In this document: piece by piece, positions 57,669-64,000 of the stretch | Layout: every line of letters begins with the position of its first letter | Numbering within the stretch: position 1 is the stretch's first letter | Assembly (NCBI RefSeq): GCF_016894245.1 | Contig: NZ_CP069792.1 | Span: 744,001-808,000, forward strand | Source: Corynebacterium kroppenstedtii | Lineage (GTDB): Bacteria > Actinomycetota > Actinomycetes > Mycobacteriales > Mycobacteriaceae | Direction: 5' to 3' | Length of the DNA: 64,000 nt | Program-made: the position numbers and the translations under genes | Notes under the pieces: model-generated | Told to the model about the DNA's origin: nothing | The model's input: only the letters and a program-made list of their open reading frames with translations | The model's database searches: none

Positions 57669-59498
57669 CTAACGAGCTTGATCTTTGATACGTGCGGTGA
57701 TCTCTTGAATGGCCTCATTCGTGGAGCGCTTCTCGCTCATTTCTTTCCGTATCTTCCGCTCTGCATACATCGCGGTGGTGTGATCGCGTCCACCGAACTT
57801 GTTGCCGACCTTGGGCAGTGAAAGGTCCGTCAATTCCCTACACAGGTACATCGCGACCTGCCGAGCATGAGCGATGGGCCGCGCTTTACCAGGCCCGGTC
57901 AGGTCAGCCGTCGTCAAGTTAAAGTATTCCGCAGTCACGGAGATGATCGTCGGTGCCGTAATCTCCACTACTTCAGGAGCAACCAAATCTTGAAGTTGAT
58001 CCCGCGCCATGTCGAGTGTGACGGGGGTGTGCTGGATTGATGAGACAATCAGCACCTTATTCAGCGCGCCCTCTAGCTCACGCACGGACTCAGCTTTCTG
58101 CTCTGCTATAAATGACAACACTTCGCTGGGGACGTGCGCGTTCTCCCGTTCTGCTTTTAGCCGGAGAATTGCGATGCGCGTTTCGAGGTCAGGTTTCTGA
58201 ATGTCCTGCGTGAATCCCCATTGGAAACGGGTCCTGAGTCGAGGCTCTAGCTCCGTCAACTCCTTGGGCGAGCGATCCGAGCACAGGACAATCTGTTTTT
58301 GTGCTCCATGGAGGGCATTGAAGTTGTGGAAAAATTCGATCTGAGTCTCTGGTTTGCCGGCCAGAAATTGAATGTCATCTACCAGCAGGATGTCGAAGCT
58401 GCGATACTTTCGTTTGAAGTCCTCGCCTCGGTTATTGCGAATCGAGTTGATCCATTCATTGGTGTATTCCTCGATCGACACGTACCGGACGCGCAGATCG
58501 GGGCGCAGTTCAAGGGCTCGATGCCCAATGGCGTGAAGAATATGAGTCTTCCCCAGACCAGATCCACCCCAAATGAAGAGCGGATTATAGGCTTGAGCTG
58601 GGTTTTCTGCGACAGCGATGGCTGCAGCTCGAACTACTCGGTTCCCTTCGCCGGCAACGAGATTGTCGAAGGTGTAGTTTTCGTTTAACCACGATCGCTC
58701 GGAGTCAGGTTTTTGTTCTTGCCGACGCTGGGGCCTGGCATTGTTGATGTACCCCTCGCTCCATCCCTGCGGGGGTGTGTCCGCGGATGTGTCATAAGAA
58801 TGGCCGACGTGGGCGCTTCCTCTTTCAGGAGAAGAAGGTGAGGAAAGAGAGGATGAGGAAGCTGGCTTGGTGGGGGTGCCGTCGGAAAAATTGGATGGAC
58901 GTTCCCCTCGTGGGGGGTTGTCGGGGTAATGAAGAACGTAGGGATCGTCGTCACGTGGGGTGGGTCGGGGCATTTCATGCGAGGGTTGCCCGTGTTCTTG
59001 TGCGGCGTTTTCGCTGGTTAAACCGATTTCCGGATTGGCGTTGAGCTGTGAAAAATCGCGGTAAGACTCCGCGGGACGAGGTTGTGCGGGAGGAGTTTCC
59101 GTGTGATGTGACTCTGTGGTGTGAGAGTCCGTGTGGCGAGGCTCTTCGGGGGAACTATTGGTTTCCGTGGTAGCGGAGTTAATCGAGATAGCGAGTTTTA
59201 TTGGCTCACCAATAGCTGCGGTGAGTTCGGCAGCGATGATGTCGCCGAGTTTGCGCTCAAAGACCCCTTTAGCTGTTCGGTTAGGGGTGGAGATAACGGC
59301 GATACCGCCGATAAGACCGACTGGGGCAGCTTGCTTTAACCAGGCCTTATCCTGAGGAGTAATTCGCGTCCCGGGCATTTGTCCTGGGATATCCTCGCGG
59401 GAATTCATGGCCATCAGTTGTGCGACAACATTATTCCACGTCGTGAAAAAGTCCTCGCTAACTTGTCCAAATTGGTGAGGGCTGCCCCCAAGGTCCAT
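57669..59498 (-). CDS. dnaA: Chromosomal replication initiator DnaA
   Basis: It binds DnaA boxes and opens the origin. From the ATG at 59498 it is 609 residues (AAAGGA eight bases upstream); a frame to 59663 (664 residues) lacks a ribosome-binding site and adds atypical sequence. Domain I (EDFFTTWNNVVAQL), a long low-complexity Pro/Ser/Glu domain II of about 200 residues, the AAA+ Walker A GGSGLGKTH and Walker B ILLVDDIQFLAG, and the DNA-binding signature GGRDHTTAMYAERKI are all present. Domain II is unusually long. Confidence 0.96.
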   Translation of the reverse strand: MDLGGSPHQFGQVSEDFFTTWNNVVAQLMAMNSREDIPGQMPGTRITPQDKAWLKQAAPVGLIGGIAVISTPNRTAKGVFERKLGDIIAAELTAAIGEPIKLAISINSATTETNSSPEEPRHTDSHTTESHHTETPPAQPRPAESYRDFSQLNANPEIGLTSENAAQEHGQPSHEMPRPTPRDDDPYVLHYPDNPPRGERPSNFSDGTPTKPASSSSLSSPSSPERGSAHVGHSYDTSADTPPQGWSEGYINNARPQRRQEQKPDSERSWLNENYTFDNLVAGEGNRVVRAAAIAVAENPAQAYNPLFIWGGSGLGKTHILHAIGHRALELRPDLRVRYVSIEEYTNEWINSIRNNRGEDFKRKYRSFDILLVDDIQFLAGKPETQIEFFHNFNALHGAQKQIVLCSDRSPKELTELEPRLRTRFQWGFTQDIQKPDLETRIAILRLKAERENAHVPSEVLSFIAEQKAESVRELEGALNKVLIVSSIQHTPVTLDMARDQLQDLVAPEVVEITAPTIISVTAEYFNLTTADLTGPGKARPIAHARQVAMYLCRELTDLSLPKVGNKFGGRDHTTAMYAERKIRKEMSEKRSTNEAIQEITARIKDQAR

Positions 59499-59663
59499 CG
59501 GTAATCCTTTGTGTTGCTGTTTTCGTATTGCTGCTATGTCGTGCTCGGAATGTGCTGGTGAGTGCACGCGAGGCCGGGTGGATCCGTTTTTCGTCACAGG
59601 TATCGATGACGTTGTGTGCGGGTACCCGTGGCTGTCGAGGAAAACATCGACGTTCGCGCTCAT

Positions 59664-60200
59664 GTGTGTTTGAGTTTTACACCGTAATGCGGGGTTTCGC
59701 TCATGAAAAATGACATTATGGCGGTCTCTAGTGTGGGTTGATGGTCAGATTTTGTTACTAATTTGGGCAGAGCATAATTCCACATTTGTAATTTACGTTC
59801 TCCCCAGAAATCTGCTTACTTGTGAATAAGCTGTGAATAACATAATACAGACGTCAGAAGCGTTTTCCACAATGTTATCCACAACCTGGGGATAAAGAGG
59901 GTTCAAGTTTATCCCCAGAGCGCTATGAGCCTGTGGATTAATCATGCTGTGGAAGAGTTGGCCTTGACCTGGGAAAATAAACCTCAAGTAAAGGTTGAGG
60001 TCACAGATGTGGACAACTTATCCACACCCCCTGTGGAATATGTAAGGACACGCGATACGACCTGGACTTTCTATTCTGGGAGGTTTATCCACAGGCTTAA
60101 TGATGTGTCTTTAGCCACTGTTGACTTTTGTGGAGTTTATAAGTGAATGACAACCGTGCTATTTAGGGGTACATTGAGCGGTTTGATCGTTGATTTGTGA
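59664..60200. other. Second DnaA-box cluster, dnaA-rpmH intergenic part of the origin
   Basis: Three perfect TTATCCACA boxes (59875, 60018 and 60085) and several near matches (TTGTGAATAA, CTGTGGATTAA, TTATCCCCAG) lie upstream of dnaA. They may serve dnaA autoregulation or form part of a bipartite origin. No gene is supported between here and rpmH. Confidence 0.75.
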
Positions 60201-60547
60201 CTCGTGTGGTAAAACCCGTAGTCTTATAAGGTCATTCGTAATAGATCTGTGATGCCTGCGCTTTCGGTGGCGTCCGATCTTTCACGAGCATGGCAATACA
60301 CAGCGATTCTGGCTTTGGCTTCATGCTGTTTCTGCCGAAAAGCTGCTCGCCCCGTGTTCGTCGCATGGGAGGTACTAGCGGGTACGGAAGTACCGCGTAG
60401 TAATCGAGATGTCTTAGCGGATTTCTGTATTGCTGTTGAAATAATGTGTTACATGGCAAGCTCTCGGCATGTCGTTAGAAGGTTGGTGCAACCTGTCTCG
60501 ATTGTGCCGGGTTTAGCGAGCCCGAGTGTATTGAGGAGTTGAGTACC

Positions 60548-60691
60548 GTGGCCAAAGGCAAGCGGACTTTTCAGCCGAACAACCGTCGCCGTTCCCGTGT
60601 TCACGGCTTCCGTAGCCGCATGAGTACGCGGGCCGGTCGTGCCATTGTGTCGGCACGTCGTCGTAAAGGGCGTAAGTCGCTGACGGCATAG
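60548..60691 (+). CDS. rpmH: 50S ribosomal protein L34
   Basis: A 47-residue basic protein starting at [27 protein letters not shown] and SARRRKGR are diagnostic of L34. It is divergent from dnaA, with rnpA downstream, the universal arrangement. Confidence 0.98.
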   Translation: MAKGKRTFQPNNRRRSRVHGFRSRMSTRAGRAIVSARRRKGRKSLTA

Positions 60692-60751
60692 GTGCGTAGA
60701 GGTACGTACTTCTCCAGCTGTTGATAAAGCTGGTGCCGTTGAGCGAATGTG

Positions 60752-60802
60752 GTGGAGTTTCCTCGGTCTTAGGTAAATGTTGGCCGGGGAAGCTCCACTT
60801 TT
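60752..60802 (+). terminator. Hairpin terminator or attenuator between rpmH and rnpA
   Basis: GTGGAGTTTCC (60752-60762) pairs with GGAAGCTCCAC (60788-60798, one G-T) and is followed by TTTTG. It would lower rnpA expression relative to rpmH. Confidence 0.6.
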
Positions 60803-60921
60803 GTCTCTATATGTCTATATTTGAGCCGATCTGCACAGAGGCGATCTATAGAAATCTGTTTATCCGGTTCATAATGACAGAATCCACCCGAGGGGTAATG
60901 CCCAAGGTCACCAAGTAGAGG

Positions 60922-61341
60922 ATGTGGAATCACGTGCTCCCAGCATCGCAACGGCTGCGCCATAGATCGGATTTTCGGGCGGCCATTCGAGGCGCTACGT
61001 CGGGTAGCAAGCTAGTCGTGGTTCATGTTGTTATACGCTCGACTGACCCTGCCACGGCTGATCTCATCAATGGCCCGCGTGTGGGTGTCGTGTGTTCGAA
61101 AAGTGTGGGGAATTCCGTTGTTCGTCACACGGTGGCACGGCATCTACGTCATGTTGCCAAAGGAGTGGTGGACGACCTTCCGCGGAATGTGGATTTAGTT
61201 ATTCGTGCTCGCCCTGCCGCGGCGCACGCTTCCCACACTGCCTTAGCTGAAGCAGTGACATACTGTACGAATAAGGCTTATGGTAAAGCGCGACGTCGGG
61301 AAGCTGAGAACGATCGTTCACAACAGCATGACCAATCATGA
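60922..61341 (+). CDS. rnpA: Ribonuclease P protein component
   Basis: A 139-residue basic protein that assists RNase P RNA in tRNA 5' maturation. The conserved central helix GNSVVRHTVARHLRHV (RNR-like motif) and the N-terminal LPASQRLRHRSDFRAAIRG are seen. GTG at 60934 is an alternative start that matches the family's usual beginning (V/M-LPA). It follows rpmH. Confidence 0.93.
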   Translation: MWNHVLPASQRLRHRSDFRAAIRGATSGSKLVVVHVVIRSTDPATADLINGPRVGVVCSKSVGNSVVRHTVARHLRHVAKGVVDDLPRNVDLVIRARPAAAHASHTALAEAVTYCTNKAYGKARRREAENDRSQQHDQS

Positions 61342-61413
61342 ACAATGACGTCGACGCTAACAACCTCTAAGGCACGTTAAAACCTCTAACGCTAGACAGG
61401 CACGGGATGCAGA

Positions 61414-61429
61414 TGTTTCACGTGAAACG
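61414..61429. promoter_or_regulatory. parS site (15 of 16)
   Basis: TGTTTCACGTGAAACG, just downstream of the upstream candidate start of yidD. Confidence 0.88.
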
Positions 61430-61472
61430 TTCGGAACTGCCACCTCAGGGCAGTCGCGTTCGTGGTGCCTCG

Positions 61473-61913
61473 ATGAGTTCAGCTGACCGTCACCCTTCTC
61501 CTCCTCCACTCCACGACGACCGTGGCGTGGGCTCGATAGACCAGCGTGACATTGGCTCGACAGACCAGGATAAAGACAGCCGTGAGCATCGTCGTCGGCA
61601 ATCGTGGGCTGAAAAAGCCATACTCTTTTACCAATATGGAATAAGCCCGCTGAAACCTGGACCCTCGTGTCGATTTGAGCCTACGTGTAGCAATTACGCT
61701 CTGACGGCCATCCGCAGGTACGGTGTTGTACGAGGTGTGCTCATGGCCGCGGTTCGATTGTCGAAATGTGGACCATGGCATCCAGGTGGGTGGGATCCTG
61801 TTCCCCCGCGACGAACACCTCGTGAACGTGTACACGATGCGCACGGGCACGATGACAGAAACCATCGTGAGGGCACAACCGATACTGCTGGTGGGCGAAA
61901 CAACCGCCAGTGA
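61473..61913 (+). CDS. yidD: Membrane protein insertion efficiency factor YidD
   Basis: A protein of 146 residues from ATG 61473; the frame reaches back to 61407, but that start would place the parS site inside the coding region. The YidD core is [32 protein letters not shown] with the conserved cysteines and ALRRYG-type motif, then [14 protein letters not shown]. Extra hydrophilic stretches flank the core on both sides. It assists YidC in membrane insertion; yidC is the next gene. Confidence 0.9.
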   Translation: MSSADRHPSPPPLHDDRGVGSIDQRDIGSTDQDKDSREHRRRQSWAEKAILFYQYGISPLKPGPSCRFEPTCSNYALTAIRRYGVVRGVLMAAVRLSKCGPWHPGGWDPVPPRRTPRERVHDAHGHDDRNHREGTTDTAGGRNNRQ

Positions 61914-62003
61914 CTTGGTATGGAGTGCAATCATGGCGATGTCCACGGAACAGTCACGGCCCCACAGTCCCAAAACGTAAACGATTAGGAGCGACGCACC
62001 CCC

Positions 62004-62978
62004 GTGCTTAACTTCATCTACTACCCCGTGTCCTGGGTCATGCTGGCCTGGTACAAATTCTTCGGATTATTCCTTAATCCGGATTCCGGCGTGACATGGG
62101 CGTTGTCCATTATCTTCCTGGTCTTTACCATCCGCATTTTCTTGTTCAAGCCGATGGCGAACCAAATGCGGTCTGGTCGGAAGATGCAGGAATTGCAGCC
62201 GAAAATGCAGGAAATTCGGGCTAAATATAAGAACGACCAGCAGACTCAAGCTATTGAGATGCGCAAGCTCCAAAAGGAGATGGGCGTTAATCCCTTGGCT
62301 TCGTGTCTACCGGCTCTGGTTCAGATGCCGATCTTTATTTCGCTGTACCACGTACTCCGGTCCTTCAACCGAACGGGTACCGGCCACGGCGAACTAGGAA
62401 TGACCGTCGAACAGACCCGCAACACTCCTAACTACGGGTTTGGTGCCACCGAGGTGCAGTCCTTCCTCGATGCGCGCCTGTTCGGTGCTCCCCTGTCGGC
62501 CTACATTCGGATGCCGGAAAAAGCGTTCGACGCGTTCTCCGCTAGTGGGAGCGTTGATTTTACGCGGACCAACATTCTCGTGGTGGCCATCCCGTTGATG
62601 ATTATTTCTGCGTTGGCCACGCACTTCAACGCCAGGAATATGGTCCGGCGGAATAAAGCACGCCAGGCGGCCGACCCGAAGAAGAACGCGCAAAACCCGC
62701 AGATGGCCATGCAAGCCAACATGATGAACAACATGATGCTGTGGCTTTTCCCGGCCATGATTTTGATCACCGGTATGTTCTGGCAGATCGGGCTTTTGAC
62801 CTACATGCTGGCTAATAACGTCTGGACACTGGGGCAGCAGATTGTCCTCTTCAACAAGATGGACCGCGAAGAGGAAGAGGAAAAGAAGGCAAAAGCTGAA
62901 GCTCAGCGTGCCACTGCACCGAAGGTTGGTCAGAAGCCGAAAAATAATAAGAAAAAGGGCGGTAAGAAGAAGAAGTAA
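62004..62978 (+). CDS. yidC: Membrane protein insertase YidC
   Basis: A 324-residue insertase of the short Gram-positive type. Helices frame the pattern LSIIFLVFTIRIFLFKP, NPLASCLPALVQMPIFISLYHVL, and the late helices (MLWLFPAMILITGMFWQIGLLTYMLANNVWTLGQQ). The C-terminus is Lys-rich (ribosome binding). It starts at GTG 62004. A strong terminator follows. Confidence 0.96.
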   Translation: MLNFIYYPVSWVMLAWYKFFGLFLNPDSGVTWALSIIFLVFTIRIFLFKPMANQMRSGRKMQELQPKMQEIRAKYKNDQQTQAIEMRKLQKEMGVNPLASCLPALVQMPIFISLYHVLRSFNRTGTGHGELGMTVEQTRNTPNYGFGATEVQSFLDARLFGAPLSAYIRMPEKAFDAFSASGSVDFTRTNILVVAIPLMIISALATHFNARNMVRRNKARQAADPKKNAQNPQMAMQANMMNNMMLWLFPAMILITGMFWQIGLLTYMLANNVWTLGQQIVLFNKMDREEEEEKKAKAEAQRATAPKVGQKPKNNKKKGGKKKK

Positions 62979-63028
62979 TATCCGCATTGAGCGTCGCATG
63001 AAGGGACGCTGTTTGCCGTGAGGCGTAA

Positions 63029-63056
63029 AGGAGGGCTTGCAGGCCCTCCTTTTTTT
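63029..63056 (+). terminator. Terminator of yidC
   Basis: AGGAGGGC (63029-63036) and GCCCTCCT (63043-63050) form a perfect stem, followed by six further T residues. Confidence 0.92.
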
Positions 63057-63224
63057 CGTGTGGTGGCGTTGTGGTTACTATGGCGTCGTCGTTGATGAAG
63101 TAATTCCGTTGTCCGCCTGCCGACGCCGTAGTTCGGCACTATGGACAAATCTGCATAGGTGATTATGGGGGTTGAAACCCCCTCACCCCTACCGCGCTCC
63201 ACTCTGGGCGCGCATAATTGAGGC

Positions 63225-63722
63225 ATGAATGAAGGCCCTGTGAACAATACCGACCGTGCCGCAGAGTCGGCTGCTGATTACATCGAAGAACTCTTAGACG
63301 CCGCCGATCTTGATGGAGATATTGACTATGGCGTCACTCAAGGTCGACCGTTTGTGGAACTTCCGGGTGGAGACTGCGCCCAGCTTATCGGCCGGCATGG
63401 TGAAGGCATTGATGCCTTACAAATGTTGACACGATTGGCAGTTCGTGCGTCAGGATTTAAGGACGTTCCGGGGGTTGTTCTTGACATCGACGGTTACCGC
63501 GATTCGCAGCGTCAGGGCCTTTTCGCTGAGGCAGAAGAAGCGTTAGATCGAGTGCGTGAAACGGGCGAACCCGTGGTTCTTCGGCCGATGAATCCGTTTG
63601 AGCGTGCTGCTGTGCATAGCCGAGTGGCGGAAGAAGAAGGTTTTACGTCTGAGAGTGCCGGGTTACCTCCGATGCGCTCTGTCGTGGTTTCACGTGAAAC
63701 ATCTGACGACGCTGTACGCTAG
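63225..63722 (+). CDS. jag: Jag/KhpB-type RNA-binding protein (KH-R3H)
   Basis: A 165-residue protein with a KH domain (GGDCAQLIGRHGEGIDALQML) and an R3H domain (VLRPMNPFERAAVHSRVAEEEGFTSES). It lies in the conserved yidC-jag-rsmG order. A near-perfect parS (63686-63701) lies inside its 3' end, encoding VSRET. RNA binding is known for the family; targets are unknown. Confidence 0.94.
   Translation: MNEGPVNNTDRAAESAADYIEELLDAADLDGDIDYGVTQGRPFVELPGGDCAQLIGRHGEGIDALQMLTRLAVRASGFKDVPGVVLDIDGYRDSQRQGLFAEAEEALDRVRETGEPVVLRPMNPFERAAVHSRVAEEEGFTSESAGLPPMRSVVVSRETSDDAVR
63686..63701. promoter_or_regulatory. parS site (15 of 16) within jag
   Basis: GGTTTCACGTGAAACA, one mismatch at the first base, inside the last codons of jag. 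Confidence 0.88.
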
Positions 63723-63789
63723 CATCGTTGAGCGATGAGATCTGATCTAGCAGCAGAGTAACCAGTAGCAAGGTAATGATAATAAGGTA

Positions 63790-64000
63790 ATGACTGACCG
63801 AGACAATGTTTCACGTGAAACATCGATCGAGCACGGTGATCACGAGCGTGCTCTGGACGTGAGCGATACTCCGGAAGCTGACAATGCTCAGGGCATGAAG
63901 AATAATTCATTCATAAATGAAGCCCCGCCCACTCCCCCTGAGGCGGCGACAGTCTTTGGTGATCGCCTACCACTCGCCGTTGCTTACCATGAATCTCTAC
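63790..64000 (+). CDS. rsmG: 16S rRNA (guanine-N7) methyltransferase RsmG (partial, 5' end)
   Basis: Seventy codons are visible to the window edge. The start of the RsmG family is seen at the end (PPEAATVFGDRLPLAVAYHESL), preceded by a hydrophilic extension of about 45 residues. A perfect parS site is embedded in codons 6-11. AAGG precedes the ATG at 63790. It methylates G527-type 16S rRNA; the catalytic domain lies outside the window. Confidence 0.9.
   Translation, partial: MTDRDNVSRETSIEHGDHERALDVSDTPEADNAQGMKNNSFINEAPPTPPEAATVFGDRLPLAVAYHESL
63807..63822. promoter_or_regulatory. parS site (perfect) within rsmG
   Basis: TGTTTCACGTGAAACA inside the first codons of rsmG. The parAB genes normally follow rsmG and probably lie just outside the window. 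Confidence 0.95.

Noticed and set aside
59499..59663. Upstream start for dnaA giving 664 residues
   Set aside because: No Shine-Dalgarno at 59663, whereas AAAGGA precedes the ATG at 59498; the extra residues do not resemble DnaA.
60232..60542. Overlapping frames of 75-97 codons between dnaA and rpmH
   Set aside because: No ribosome-binding site or family motif, and opposite strands overlap; origin-flanking DNA gives such frames by chance.

Overview
The window spans the replication origin of a high-GC actinobacterium, most likely a Corynebacterium. Evidence: the yidC-yidD-rnpA-rpmH / dnaA-dnaN-recF-dciA-gyrB order, a DUF3566 gene after gyrA, a MetP/MetS-type transporter pair, fused LysX, CrgA, and six ParB-binding parS sites around the origin. 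The species cannot be fixed from sequence reading alone; a lipophilic corynebacterium is my best guess.

Layout. 1-2160 is the 5' two thirds of lysX (open at the left edge), followed by ogt and csbD. 3511-7330 is a complete biotin-dependent methylmalonyl-CoA transcarboxylase operon (5S, 12S, a small OadG-like protein, 1.3S). 7701-10552 holds an LssY_C membrane protein, crgA and a histidine-phosphatase-like gene. 11012-11170 is a 52-codon gene for a cationic amphipathic peptide with its own perfect ribosome-binding site and terminator. 11464-13105 is a cobalt uptake operon (cbtB-cbtA) behind a cobalamin riboswitch. 13207-16428 carries a rhomboid protease, ppiA and a Lys/Ala-rich membrane protein resembling an enlarged CwsA. 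16894-25204 has a PAP2 phosphatase and a six-gene mevalonate pathway operon in the order known from Streptomyces. 26486-27036 is a toxin-antitoxin-like pair. 27216-30681 is gyrA-DUF3566-tRNA-Ile-tRNA-Ala, facing the origin. 30823-37924 is lower-GC accessory DNA: an ABC transporter flanked by small two-helix membrane proteins, metPS with a structured leader, and orphan small genes. 38004-39513 encodes NrdI and an unusual NrdF. Then come a PNPOx-like protein, lactate utilisation genes (lldP, lldD), an MFS gene lacking its middle, a secreted serine protease, a secreted lipase, an M18 aminopeptidase, a DUF6918-like gene and an amino acid permease. 51545-63722 is the origin core, ending in partial rsmG.

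How it fits together. Transcarboxylase, a B12-controlled cobalt importer, lactate permease and lactate dehydrogenase point to lactate/propionate metabolism through methylmalonyl-CoA; this link is inference, since no mutase lies in the window. The mevalonate operon would supply isoprenoid precursors, and the adjacent PAP2 phosphatase could act on isoprenoid pyrophosphates.

Most notable items: (1) the NrdF has Gln, Ser and Lys in place of the three metal-binding glutamates while keeping the radical Tyr, the signature of metal-free class Ie (DOPA-radical) ribonucleotide reductase, and sits with nrdI but without nrdE; (2) the 52-residue cationic peptide gene with a possible SD-sequestering hairpin and an upstream micro-ORF; (3) gyrA and two tRNA genes inverted to the lagging strand, with a Gly at the quinolone-resistance position normally Asp.
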